A stretch of DNA of 64,000 nucleotides from Desulfoprunum benzoelyticum (GTDB lineage Bacteria > Desulfobacterota > Desulfobulbia > Desulfobulbales > Desulfocapsaceae): the NCBI RefSeq assembly GCF_014201505.1, contig NZ_JACHEO010000014.1, positions 1-64,000 of the forward strand. Direction: 5' to 3'. Position 1 is the first letter of the stretch. Every line of letters starts with the position of its first letter. The translations under genes and the position numbers were made by a program. The notes below the pieces were generated by a model, which was not told the DNA's origin, made no database searches, and worked only from the letters and a program-made list of their open reading frames with translations. Positions 36,677 to 45,637 of this stretch are shown piece by piece.

Positions 36677-37705
36677 ATGCGAACGATTTTACCCTCTCTG
36701 TGCCGGTATCTGGCACTTGCTCAGCAGGTTGTGATCGGTACTCTTGTCGAAAGCTCCGGGTCGGCGCCGCGCTGCTCCGGGGCCAGGATGCTGCTCGACC
36801 GGGATGGAACCCAGGTCGGAACCATCGGCGGCGGTGAGATGGAGGGAACCTGTCTCGCCAAGGCCGGGGATATGCTGGAGGGAGGACCGGATCATGCCCT
36901 CCTGCACTTTGCTGTGACCGCGGGCCAGGGCGCCGATGCCGGGATGATCTGCGGCGGAACGGTCCAGGTGCTGCTCCAGCGTTTGGCGCCGACCCACGAG
37001 ACAGTGCAATTTTTTCAATCCCTGGCGGCGGATTTTGCCGGGAGAAAGAACCCGATCCTGCTGACCCTGTTTCAACCAGGTTGCCCGCCCCGTTTCCTGA
37101 CCTATGTCCCCGGAGAGCGGTCGGTTATCGATCTCGCTCCCCGGCTTGTCGAGACGTTGGCCCGGCGGGCAGAGGCGGCCGATCGGCCCTTCATCGTTGC
37201 CGATGGTGCGACGAAACTTCATGCCGAACCTCTGATCAGCCCGGCACGGCTGTACCTGGCAGGGGCCGGCCACGTCGCCCTGGCCACCGCCCGACTGGCC
37301 CACTTCCTTGGGTTGGAAGTCATCGTTGTCGATGACCGGCCGGAGTTTGCCAGTCGCGCACGGTTTCCCGAGGCCTGCGAGGTGCGGGTCGTCGCCGCCT
37401 ATGACCAGGGTCTTGAAGGGGTGCAGGCCGGTGATCATGTGGTAATCGCGACCAGGAGCCATGCGTTCGACAAGGAGGCCCTGGCCCAGTCCCTGGGCAC
37501 TGCCGCCGGGTATATCGGCATGCTCGGCAGTCGCAGGAAGCGGGACGCCATCTACGCCGCCCTTCGGCGGGAGGGCGTTTCCGAGCGGGACCTGGGCCGG
37601 GTTCACTGCCCGATCGGACTGCCTATCGGTGGTGAGAGTCCGGCAGAGATTGCCCTTGGCATCATGGCCGAGATCCAGCAGAAGAAATACGGTCGGGCGG
37701 CATGA
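36677..37705 (+). CDS. XdhC/CoxI family molybdenum-enzyme maturation protein
   Basis: 342 residues. The N-terminal XdhC domain (SSGSAPRCSGARMLL, TIGGGEMEG) is followed by a C-terminal Rossmann domain (LAGAGHVALATARLAHFLG, VVDDRPEFASRARFP, GMLGSRRKRD, CPIGLPIGG-E-PAEIA). XdhC proteins load or sulfurate the molybdenum cofactor for xanthine-dehydrogenase-type hydroxylases; no such enzyme is encoded in the window. Overlaps the HD gene start by 4 bases, so the two are co-translated. Confidence 0.88.
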   Translation: MRTILPSLCRYLALAQQVVIGTLVESSGSAPRCSGARMLLDRDGTQVGTIGGGEMEGTCLAKAGDMLEGGPDHALLHFAVTAGQGADAGMICGGTVQVLLQRLAPTHETVQFFQSLAADFAGRKNPILLTLFQPGCPPRFLTYVPGERSVIDLAPRLVETLARRAEAADRPFIVADGATKLHAEPLISPARLYLAGAGHVALATARLAHFLGLEVIVVDDRPEFASRARFPEACEVRVVAAYDQGLEGVQAGDHVVIATRSHAFDKEALAQSLGTAAGYIGMLGSRRKRDAIYAALRREGVSERDLGRVHCPIGLPIGGESPAEIALGIMAEIQQKKYGRAA

Positions 37706-38322
37706 AGATTGCAACCCTGATTCCGGCGGCGGCGCCGGAGCGACGACAGGTCCCTGTCGCCATTCCGACCAGGTCGGAGGCCGAGGTCCTGGCGGCAATG
37801 ATGCTGTCGGAGCCGGGTCTTGACCATGGCCGGCTGGTCGGTCGGGCGGCCGTCGCCCTGGCCCTGGCTCTCAACGCCAGGGGTTATGGGCTGAATATCG
37901 ATCTGGTCTATGGCGCGGGGCTTCTCCATGATGTGGCCAAGGGGCAGCCCCATCATGAACGCCGGGGGGCGGAGATGCTGTCCGCGCTCGGTCTTGAGGA
38001 GATTGCCGCGATTGCCGCGGTGCACAACGATGCTGGGAGTGCGGCGGATCCGGCCCTTGCCGTCACCGACCGGTTAGGGGAAAAGGATATTGTCTGCCTC
38101 GCCGACAAGCTGTTCAGCGGCCCGCGTCGGGTCCGGATCGAGACAAGGTATGCCGAAAAGCTGGCAGCCGCCGGCGATAATGATGCGGCCCGCCGGGTGA
38201 TATTCGGCTGGAGGGCTCGCGCCCTGGCCTTGAAGGCCATGGTCGAGCAGGCGGCTGGCCGCGATCTGGACACGATCCTGACGGCGGCGAAGGTATGCCC
38301 CCCGGAGCCTCCTGCAAAATGA
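37702..38322 (+). CDS. HD-domain phosphohydrolase with vestigial N-terminal segment
   Basis: 206 residues. The HD metal site is visible as His42 (DHGRLVGR), His76-Asp77 (LLHDVAKG), and a later HNDAG and ADK. In Desulfovibrio-type genomes an HD domain is often fused behind a MobA-like nucleotidyltransferase next to XdhC genes. Here the first residues (MKIATLIPAA) look like the start of that nucleotidyltransferase, but its body is missing and the sequence passes directly to the HD region. An internal deletion is a plausible history. Coupled to xdhC by the 4-base overlap. Confidence 0.75.
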   Translation: MKIATLIPAAAPERRQVPVAIPTRSEAEVLAAMMLSEPGLDHGRLVGRAAVALALALNARGYGLNIDLVYGAGLLHDVAKGQPHHERRGAEMLSALGLEEIAAIAAVHNDAGSAADPALAVTDRLGEKDIVCLADKLFSGPRRVRIETRYAEKLAAAGDNDAARRVIFGWRARALALKAMVEQAAGRDLDTILTAAKVCPPEPPAK

Positions 38323-38475
38323 ACGTCTGCTGAGTTTGGCGTTGCCACCGGCGGGACGCATCTTCGGCGGCAAGGAACTCAAAGGAAAATCGCCAGTTCC
38401 GCTGCTACTGTCGATTATATGGTCCGCTTTCCTTCATGGCGCTGCGGGATTGTGATGATCTGGTCCCGGGCCCGT

Positions 38476-38709
38476 TCACATCCTCGAGAACTGCTTGATC
38501 CATCCCTCGAGCAGCGGCTTTTCGGCGTCGTCGATCTCGATGATCTCGCATCTGGACAGCAGCCAGTGATGCATGTCCATGGCGGCGCCATTCCATTCCT
38601 TTACCGAGAGCACCGGCTGTCCAAATTGTGATGCCGGATGATCACTGGTGATGTTGCACGTCAGTTCCACGTGTTCCCGATCGAAAATGTCAAAAGATCT
38701 GATTTTCAT
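38476..38709 (-). CDS. Hypothetical small protein
   Basis: 77 residues, no membrane segment, tryptophan- and histidine-rich centre (KEWNGAAMDMHHWLLSRCE) and acidic DDAEKPLLEGW. A GGAG ribosome site about 8 bases before the ATG at 38709 supports it. No family is recognised. Confidence 0.55.
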   Translation of the reverse strand: MKIRSFDIFDREHVELTCNITSDHPASQFGQPVLSVKEWNGAAMDMHHWLLSRCEIIEIDDAEKPLLEGWIKQFSRM

Positions 38710-39104
38710 AGTCTGTCTCCATTTTGAAAGGTTGTTTGATATAACATGGATACCCGGTCCTGGCGATTCGGTCGAGAGAAAATCTACCTCGTGGTATATC
38801 GGGGGGATGCTGTTGCCGTAGCTTCGCCCGGGCGTTCAGGCGGCGGCGGGCCAATGCCGCCTGTCCGGTGTCGAGGCGGCCGAGTGCCGGTTTTTTCATC
38901 GGTTGCAACATGGTGGCGACGGGGTGCATGGAGCCTTCATGTGTTACTGTATGGGGCTGAGATTGCGATCAATTCCCGGTCACCATCAGGATGCCGAAAC
39001 TGTTGATCTGTTTTCGAGACAATTGTATTCTTGGTATTTTTTTATATCTGTGGCAAATATGCGGTCTAGTGGTTCAATACAACGGGTTCTTAAGGGAGGT
39101 ACGG
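38710..39104. other. Divergent intergenic region with promoter
   Basis: Holds leftward signals for the 77-residue protein and the rightward promoter listed at 39003-39031. No gene seen; frames here lack start signals. Confidence 0.4.
39003..39031 (+). promoter_or_regulatory. Possible sigma70-type promoter
   Basis: TTGATC and TATTCT with a 17-base spacer, about 75 bases upstream of the acyl-CoA hydrolase/transferase start, in an AT-rich setting. Confidence 0.3.
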
Positions 39105-40961
39105 ATGGATCTTCAGGCATATTGCCCGGAAAAAGTGGTCACCGCCGACGAGGCGCTTTCGAAGATAAAAAACGGCAGTCGCATCTTCATCGGCACCGCT
39201 TGCGGCGAACCCCAGCATTTGATTCACAGCCTGGTCGCCAGCTCGTTCCTCCAGGACGCGGTGATTTACCAGATGCTTTCGATCACCCTGTCCAAGTATG
39301 TCGACGATCCCAACTTCTTCCGACGCTTCGCCCTGAAGTTGTTCTTTATCAGCGCCAGCATGCGCAAGGCGGCCTTCGAGGGTAGAATCGACTATCTGCC
39401 GGCCTACCTCTCCCAGATTCCCAACATGTTCGCCAGCCGTCGCATCGGCCTGGATGTGGCCCTGGTGCAGGTCAGTCCCCCCGACCGCTTCGGCTACTGC
39501 AGTCTGGGCGTATCGGTCGATATCACCAAGGCCGGCCTGGATGCCGCGCGCCTGAAGATCGTCCAGGTCAATCCCCGGATGCCCCGTACCTGGGGCGACT
39601 GCATCGTTCACGTCGACGACATCGATTACCTCGTCCCTTTCGAAGAACCCCTGGTGGAAGCGATACCGAAGGCCAAAAACCAGGAAGTGATCACCCGCAT
39701 CGGGTACTACGTCAGTCAACTGGTGGAAGATGGGGCCACGGTTCAGGTCGGATTCGGCCACCTGGCCAACGCGATTCTGCCGCATTTGATGGATAAAAAG
39801 GATCTGGGGATCCACACCCAGGTCATTACCGATTCGTTCCTGCCCTTGCTGGAAAAAAACGTCATCACCAACAAGAAGAAGACGTTGCTGGACGGCCGGG
39901 TGGTGGCCTCGCTGTGCATGGGTTCGGAAAAGCTCTACAACTACGTTCACGACAACCCCCAGTTCTATTTCCGGGCCTCGGATTTCGTCAGCGACCCGGT
40001 GGTCATCGCCCGTAACGACAACATGGTTTCGATCTCCTCGGCCCTGGAGGTCGATCTCACCGGCCAGGTGTGCAGCGACTCCATGGGCTATCTGTTCTAC
40101 AGCGGCATCGGCGACCAGGTTGATTTCTTGCGCGGCAGCGCCATGTCCAAGGGTGGCTTTACCATCATCGCCCTGCCGTCCACGGCCCAGGGGGGGAAGG
40201 TGTCGCGCATCGTCCCGAGTCTGAGCGAAGGCGCCGGGGTGGCCACCACCCGCGGTGACGTCAATTTCGTCGTCACCGAATACGGCATCGCCGAGCTCAA
40301 AGGCAAGAGCATTTACCAGCGGGTGATGGAACTGGCGCAGATCGCCCATCCGAAGTTCAGGGAAGAGCTGATCGATGTCGCCAAGAAGCACCACTACATT
40401 TTTGCCGACCAGATGCCGCCGGCCCAGGATGACCTGATCTTCCTGGAAGGGTATAAGACGAGTGTCACGCTGCGCAACGGCAAGGCCATCGAGTTCCGCC
40501 CCTTGCTGCCTTCGGATGAGTTTGCCTATCGCAATTTCTTCTACTCGCTGAAAGAGGAAACCATCTTCATGCGCTTCTTTTACAAAAGGAAGCTGTTCTC
40601 CCATGAGCATGCCCAGCAGCAGTGGGCCAGCGTCGACTACCGCAAGAATATGTCCATCATCGGCCTGGTTCAGAGCCGCGGCTTCCAGGAGATCGTCGCC
40701 ATCGGCACCTACGCCGACGAGGGCACCGGCCGGGCGGAGGTGGCCTTCGTGGTGCGTGAAGATTTCCAGGGCCTGGGTGTCACTTCCCACATGCTGCCGT
40801 TGCTTGAGGTCATCGCCAAGGAAAACAATTTTCAAGGCTTTGTGGCCACCGTGCTGAAGGAAAATAGAGCAATGATGCGGATCTTCAAGAAAAGATATCC
40901 CAACGCCAAGGTCGATACGAGCAGCGCTCTCGACAACACCATCATCATGGATTTCAACTAG
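39105..40961 (+). CDS. Acetyl-CoA hydrolase/transferase fused to a GNAT domain
   Basis: 618 residues. Residues 1-440 are a family I CoA-transferase/acetyl-CoA hydrolase (Cat1/4-hydroxybutyrate CoA-transferase type): NGSRIFIGTACGEPQHL at the start, VQVGFGHLANAIL in the centre and FVVTEYGIAELKGKS near the end of the second half. From about 460 a GNAT acetyltransferase domain follows, with the CoA-binding 'VREDFQGLGVTSHML' loop. The fusion implies that acetyl-CoA handling is regulated by or coupled to protein acetylation. GGGAGG lies 7 bases before the ATG at 39105; an upstream extension is rejected. Confidence 0.86.
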   Translation: MDLQAYCPEKVVTADEALSKIKNGSRIFIGTACGEPQHLIHSLVASSFLQDAVIYQMLSITLSKYVDDPNFFRRFALKLFFISASMRKAAFEGRIDYLPAYLSQIPNMFASRRIGLDVALVQVSPPDRFGYCSLGVSVDITKAGLDAARLKIVQVNPRMPRTWGDCIVHVDDIDYLVPFEEPLVEAIPKAKNQEVITRIGYYVSQLVEDGATVQVGFGHLANAILPHLMDKKDLGIHTQVITDSFLPLLEKNVITNKKKTLLDGRVVASLCMGSEKLYNYVHDNPQFYFRASDFVSDPVVIARNDNMVSISSALEVDLTGQVCSDSMGYLFYSGIGDQVDFLRGSAMSKGGFTIIALPSTAQGGKVSRIVPSLSEGAGVATTRGDVNFVVTEYGIAELKGKSIYQRVMELAQIAHPKFREELIDVAKKHHYIFADQMPPAQDDLIFLEGYKTSVTLRNGKAIEFRPLLPSDEFAYRNFFYSLKEETIFMRFFYKRKLFSHEHAQQQWASVDYRKNMSIIGLVQSRGFQEIVAIGTYADEGTGRAEVAFVVREDFQGLGVTSHMLPLLEVIAKENNFQGFVATVLKENRAMMRIFKKRYPNAKVDTSSALDNTIIMDFN

Positions 40962-41353
40962 GCGCAGTTGCAGCGGCCGACCGCGCCATCCATCCGACCG
41001 TCATTCCCAAACCGGCAGTGGTGGCGGTCGCTGGTTTTTCAGGAGGCGATCATTCCCAGTATTCACAATACAGCCTGTATCGACAGGGAACTCCAGCGTA
41101 ACCACCTGATTATATTTACGGCGCATGATTTCCAGATTCCATTTGCATTCATAACCATTACAAGCTACTGTTTTCACCCTTCTCCATCTTCATCCCGGTC
41201 GTCCTCCGGAGAAATGGGCCTCTCGTCGAATCCGCCGTCCCATGTTATCCCCCTTGCGGTCAGAGTCAGGAGAGTGCTCGGTACATTTTTGCGTACTTCG
41301 GGCCGAGGTACATCCGGACGATCATTGAGTTGTGTATATGAGACCGATCGAAA
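40962..41353. other. Intergenic region upstream of the ceramide locus
   Basis: About 390 bases with no gene; presumed to carry the promoter of the serine palmitoyltransferase gene. No convincing promoter or operator could be fixed by eye. Confidence 0.4.
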
Positions 41354-42547
41354 ATGAGTAAAATGACTATCTTTGATAAGTTTGGGCAACTGGCAGAGGC
41401 AAGGAGATCGATGGAGAAGAACTGCCCCGAGTTCTTCAACATCGTGCTGGAAGACATATCGTCACCCACCGAGGCGGTCGTGAACGGCCGCCCGACGATC
41501 CTGGCCGGTACCAACAATTATCTGGGACTCACCTGCAACAGCGAGTGCATCCGGGCCTCCTGTCTGGCCGCGGAAAAGGAGGGGACGGGCACCACCGGAT
41601 CACGCATGGCCAATGGGACATTTGCCGGCCATATCGCGCTGGAGCGGGAACTGTCGGATTTTTACGGCCGCACCCATACCATCGTCTTTTCCACCGGCTA
41701 TCTCGCCAACCTTGCCATACTGTCGACCGCCGTCGGGCCGGGCGAGGTGATTCTCCTCGATGCCGACTGCCATGCCAGCATCTATGACGGATGCCGCCTG
41801 GGCGGGGCGGAAGTCATTCGTTTCCGGCATAACGATGTCCTCGATCTGGAGAAACGCCTGCAACGGCTTGCCAAAAGGGATACCAATGTGTTGGTTGTCG
41901 TTGAAGGCATCTACAGCATGATGGGCGACAAGGCGCCGCTGGCGGATATAGTCGCGGTCAAGCGGAAACATGGTGCTTATCTGGTCGTGGATGAAGCGCA
42001 TTCCCTCGGCGTCCTGGGGGAAACCGGCCGCGGCCTGACGGAGGAGGCGGGAGTTGAGGATCAGGTAGATTTTATCGTCGGCACATTCAGTAAAAGCCTG
42101 GGGGCCATCGGCGGTTTCTGCACGAGCAATCACCCGGGTCTGGAGCTTATCCGCTATGCCAGCCGGCCCTATATCTTCACCGCCTCGCTGTCGCCATCGA
42201 CGGTCGCCTCCACCCGGACCGCCCTTGGAATCATTCGTACACAACCGCAATTGCGGCAGCAGCTGTGGGCCAACGCCAACGTGCTGCACGCAAGGATCAA
42301 AGGGCTTGGTTACGCGGTCGGACCGGTTCCGAGTCCGATCATTGCCGTCCATTATCGCAACGTCGAAGAGGCCTTTGCGATGTGGAATGGACTGCTGCAA
42401 CGCGGCATCTATGTCAACATGGTCCTGCCGCCGGCGACTCCCGGCGGTGGGGCGCTCCTCCGCTGCAGTCTCAGTGCCGCCCACTCCAGGGATCAGATCG
42501 AGAGGATTGGCGAGGCCTTTGCCGCCCTGATCGGCGTGCACAGCTGA
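41354..42547 (+). CDS. spt: Serine palmitoyltransferase (PLP-dependent), ceramide pathway
   Basis: 397-residue alpha-oxoamine synthase. It carries the features that separate bacterial serine palmitoyltransferases from BioF: ILAGTNNYLGLT near the N-terminus, the PLP-stacking histidine in DADCHASIYDG (His140), VDEAHSLGVLG, and the Schiff-base lysine in GTFSKSLGAIGG (Lys247). It condenses serine with a long-chain acyl thioester to 3-ketosphinganine, the first committed step of sphingolipid synthesis. The neighbourhood of an acyl carrier protein, CerR-like and ceramide-synthase-like genes strongly supports this over biotin synthesis. First gene of the locus; an MsbA-like exporter follows on the same strand. 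Confidence 0.9.
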   Translation: MSKMTIFDKFGQLAEARRSMEKNCPEFFNIVLEDISSPTEAVVNGRPTILAGTNNYLGLTCNSECIRASCLAAEKEGTGTTGSRMANGTFAGHIALERELSDFYGRTHTIVFSTGYLANLAILSTAVGPGEVILLDADCHASIYDGCRLGGAEVIRFRHNDVLDLEKRLQRLAKRDTNVLVVVEGIYSMMGDKAPLADIVAVKRKHGAYLVVDEAHSLGVLGETGRGLTEEAGVEDQVDFIVGTFSKSLGAIGGFCTSNHPGLELIRYASRPYIFTASLSPSTVASTRTALGIIRTQPQLRQQLWANANVLHARIKGLGYAVGPVPSPIIAVHYRNVEEAFAMWNGLLQRGIYVNMVLPPATPGGGALLRCSLSAAHSRDQIERIGEAFAALIGVHS

Positions 42548-42655
42548 TATGTCACGGCCGAAGACGATGGGGTACGCCCGGCCCATGCCCCTCCGGACTG
42601 GATCGCCGACCCAATGGTACCGGGCGGGACACTATCTGCAGCACCACCTTCTGCC

Positions 42656-44413
42656 ATGCGATTGATCTTCACCTTTTTCAAGGCCTACCCGACCCAGAGC
42701 ATCATCACGCTTGGCGCCATGCTGCTTGCCGGTCTGGCCGAAGGCTTTGGCCTGTCGATGCTGCTGCCGCTCCTTGGCGTCGTCATCAACACCACGAGTG
42801 GGGGCGAAGGCCCTGGCGGGTCTACGCAATCGAATCTGGAACGCTATGTCGCCGGTTTTTTCGATACGGTCGGATTATCTCCGACCATTGGCGTCCTGCT
42901 GACATTTTTTGTGGGCGGCATTGTCCTGACCGCCCTGCTGTCGCTGCTGGCGAACAAGAAGGTCGGCTACATGGTCGCCCAGGTGGCGACTGATCTGCGT
43001 CTGGCCCTGATCCGCGCCCTCTTCGCCACCCGTTGGGAATACTATGTCCATCAGCCGATCGGGATGTATACGAACGCCTATGCCACCGAGGCCAACCGGT
43101 CGGCAGATGCCTATCTGTATGGCATCCGGGTCATCGCCCTGCTGCTGCGGACGACGGTGTACGCCGTTGTCGCCCTGCTGATGGCATGGAAGGAGACCCT
43201 TATTGCCCTGGGCGCCGGCTTCTTCATCCTCTATATCCTCCGCCGTCTGGTCACCAAGGCCAAAAAGGCCGGACAGCGTCAGACCAACCTGCTCAATGGG
43301 CTGCTCGCCCTCTTAACCGACACCCTGCAGTCGATCAAGCCGCTGAAGGCCATGGCCCGCGAAGACATGGCCGACCTGGTGCTGCAGAAGGAGACCAACA
43401 AGCTGAACCGGGTCCTGCAGAAGCAGGTGTTCAGCAAGGAGGCCCTGAAAGCCCTGCAGGAACCACTGATAACGATCTTTTTCGCCTTCGGTCTGTACGT
43501 GGCGATGATCTGGTGGCAGATCCCGCTGGCGACGGTCATAACCATGGCCTTCATGCTGGTGAAGATCATCAAGACCCTGCAGAGTGCCCAGAAGGAACAT
43601 CAGACCATGGTCATCGCCGAAAGCGCCTACTGGTCCCTGGTGTCCAAGATCCGGGAGAACGAAGGGGCCCACGAGGCCATCGGCGGCACGGTCGTCCCGT
43701 GCTTCGACCGGGCCATCCGTCTGGACAAGGTCAGTTTTTCCTATGGCGTCAAGCAGATATTGCGGGATATGTCGCTTGAATTCCCCAGAGGGACATTTTC
43801 GGCGATCATTGGCCCCTCCGGGGCCGGGAAGACGACCATTGTCGACCTGATCACCGGCCTGCTCTCGCCCCAGTCGGGACAGGTGTGGATCGACGATCTC
43901 GATCTGGCCGCGGTCGACCTGAGGGCCTGGCGTCGCATGATCGGCTATGTGCCGCAGGAGACCTTGCTGCTCCATGATACCGTGCTGATGAATGTGACCC
44001 TCGGCGACGCGAAATATTCCGCCCTGGAGGTGGAAGATGCCCTGCGGGCGGCCGGGGCCTGGGGTTTTGTCTCGGAAATGCCGGACGGCATCGATACGGT
44101 GGTCGGGGAACGGGGCAGCCGGCTTTCGGGCGGCCAGCGCCAGCGCATCACCATCGCCCGCGCCCTGGTCCACAAGCCCAGACTGCTGATTCTCGATGAA
44201 GCCACCAGCGCCCTCGATCCGGCCAGCGAGGCGGCCATCTGCGCGACGCTGAGACAACTACGGGGAACACTGACGATCCTGGCGATTTCGCATCAGACAG
44301 CGATTTTGGAGGCAGCCGATCGGGCCTACCGGCTCGAAGGCGGATACGCCCATTTTATTGAAAAAAACGATTTTGCCAGGGGAGAGGGGGAGGGCTTCGG
44401 CGCCCCGGCGTAA
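42656..44413 (+). CDS. ABC lipid exporter, MsbA-like (membrane and ATPase fused)
   Basis: 585 residues. Six hydrophobic segments (residues 1-300) are followed by a complete ATPase: Walker A GPSGAGKTT, Q-loop YVPQETLLL, signature LSGGQRQR, Walker B LLILDEATSALD and H-loop ISHQT. Type IV half-transporter of the lipid/polysaccharide/peptide exporter group. It is 108 bases after the serine palmitoyltransferase gene on the same strand, which suggests that it flips a sphingolipid or its headgroup precursor across the inner membrane. The ATG at 42656 gives a normal start just before the first segment; no strong ribosome site exists for it or for 42614. Confidence 0.87.
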   Translation: MRLIFTFFKAYPTQSIITLGAMLLAGLAEGFGLSMLLPLLGVVINTTSGGEGPGGSTQSNLERYVAGFFDTVGLSPTIGVLLTFFVGGIVLTALLSLLANKKVGYMVAQVATDLRLALIRALFATRWEYYVHQPIGMYTNAYATEANRSADAYLYGIRVIALLLRTTVYAVVALLMAWKETLIALGAGFFILYILRRLVTKAKKAGQRQTNLLNGLLALLTDTLQSIKPLKAMAREDMADLVLQKETNKLNRVLQKQVFSKEALKALQEPLITIFFAFGLYVAMIWWQIPLATVITMAFMLVKIIKTLQSAQKEHQTMVIAESAYWSLVSKIRENEGAHEAIGGTVVPCFDRAIRLDKVSFSYGVKQILRDMSLEFPRGTFSAIIGPSGAGKTTIVDLITGLLSPQSGQVWIDDLDLAAVDLRAWRRMIGYVPQETLLLHDTVLMNVTLGDAKYSALEVEDALRAAGAWGFVSEMPDGIDTVVGERGSRLSGGQRQRITIARALVHKPRLLILDEATSALDPASEAAICATLRQLRGTLTILAISHQTAILEAADRAYRLEGGYAHFIEKNDFARGEGEGFGAPA

Positions 44414-44485
44414 CAGCTCGGGGCGATGAGTCAATGTTTTTGATGCCGGAGGCGGACAGCAGCCGGGCAGGGGAGGGGGCGGCAT

Positions 44486-45211
44486 CTACAGCCTGAACTT
44501 TTCTCCCAGGTAGGTCTCTCGCGCCTTGGGACTGGCGGCGATAAAATCCGGGTCGCCGTATTCCAGGATTTCCCCATGGTCGAGAATATAGGCCTTGTCG
44601 CAGACAAACAGCGTTTCCCGGACGTTGTGGTCCGAGATCAGTACGCCGATCCCTCGTGCTTTCAACTGGCGGATAATGTTTTGAATATTGATGACGGCGA
44701 TGGGGTCGACCCCGGCAAAGGGTTCATCCATCAGGATGAATGACGGTTCGATCACCAGGGCCCTGGCGATCTCGAGACGTCGCTGTTCGCCCCCGGAGAG
44801 TGTATAGCTTGGATTTTTGGCCAGATACGACAAACGGAAATCCTCCAGCAACCGGTCCTTGCGTTCCTGTTGTTCGCTGTGGCTGATCCCCAGGGTCTCG
44901 AGGATGGCCAGGAGATTGTCCTCGACGGTGAGTTTGCGAAAAACGGACATCTCCTGCGGCAGGTAGGAGATTCCGGCCTTGGCCCTGGTGTATATGGGCA
45001 GGTTGGTTACGTCCCGGTCGTCGAGCAGAACCTGGCCCTTGTCAGGTTGAATCAGGCCGACCACCATGTAAAAGGTCGTCGTTTTTCCGGCACCGTTGGG
45101 TCCCAGCAGACCGATGACCTGACCTGATGTGACCTCCAGGTCGACCCCGCGCACGACCTTCCGGCCTTTGTAGGACTTCTCGAGTCCTCGTGCTGCAAGC
45201 TTTCTCTCCAT
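44486..45211 (-). CDS. lptB: LptB-type ABC ATPase (lipopolysaccharide-type transport)
   Basis: 241 residues, a stand-alone ATPase with the LptB look: Walker [10 protein letters not shown] (37-45), Q-loop [17 protein letters not shown], signature [15 protein letters not shown], Walker [14 protein letters not shown] and the LptB-specific [10 protein letters not shown] switch region. It powers the LptBFGC extractor that pulls a lipid from the inner membrane into the Lpt bridge. Here the gene follows the ceramide acyl carrier protein gene (158-base gap) on the same strand, not lptA/lptC/rpoN as is usual, so it may be a second, sphingolipid-dedicated copy. It is convergent with the ABC exporter. 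Confidence 0.9.
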   Translation of the reverse strand: MERKLAARGLEKSYKGRKVVRGVDLEVTSGQVIGLLGPNGAGKTTTFYMVVGLIQPDKGQVLLDDRDVTNLPIYTRAKAGISYLPQEMSVFRKLTVEDNLLAILETLGISHSEQQERKDRLLEDFRLSYLAKNPSYTLSGGEQRRLEIARALVIEPSFILMDEPFAGVDPIAVINIQNIIRQLKARGIGVLISDHNVRETLFVCDKAYILDHGEILEYGDPDFIAASPKARETYLGEKFRL

Positions 45212-45369
45212 AAGTCAGTGTATGTCAACGGTGGTCGCCGGGTTCGGTTCCACGAGGCAACGCCACAACTCGCAAGAGGATGGCAGTGAAGCAGGCATTT
45301 TCGGGCCGAACAAACGACGGCAGACCGGGAATCTCCAGGGAATCATTGAGGAGAGGGACGAACGTTCCG

Positions 45370-45618
45370 TTATGGTGCTGTCAGTTTCTGCAGTTCCGCA
45401 ACGAGATCGCCGACGGTTTTGATCCCGCCCAGGATGTTGATCGGTATCGAAATGTCATGGGCGTCTTCCAGCTTCTCCAGAAGTTCCATGACCTTGAGTG
45501 AATCAAGATTCAGATCGTTCATCAGATCCAGATCCATCGTCACTTGCAGGGCGTCCTGCGGGACAATCTCGTGCAGCATGCCCTGGATCTGTTGCAAAAT
45601 TTGTTCGTTTGTAGCCAT
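45370..45618 (-). CDS. Acyl carrier protein of the ceramide locus (AcpR-like)
   Basis: 82 residues. The phosphopantetheine serine is Ser40 in LNLDSLKVMEL, within the usual four-helix ACP pattern with an acidic helix II. It is distinct from the housekeeping FabF-linked ACP and matches in position the special ACP (AcpR) required for ceramide formation in Caulobacter; it probably carries the acyl chain for serine palmitoyltransferase or the ceramide synthase. Start at 45618 with AAGGA about 12 bases upstream. It is 19 bases downstream of the CerR-like gene. Confidence 0.87.
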   Translation of the reverse strand: MATNEQILQQIQGMLHEIVPQDALQVTMDLDLMNDLNLDSLKVMELLEKLEDAHDISIPINILGGIKTVGDLVAELQKLTAP

Positions 45619-45637
45619 GAAGTGAAGATCCTTGTCT

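Noticed and set aside
39090-40835. Long open frame (581 codons) on the minus strand
   Set aside because: Antisense shadow of the acetyl-CoA hydrolase-GNAT gene; Gly/Asp/His-rich composition and no family resemblance.
41354-42547. Biotin-type 8-amino-7-oxononanoate synthase (BioF)
   Set aside because: The sequence motifs and the ceramide-gene neighbourhood fit serine palmitoyltransferase; no other biotin gene is present.
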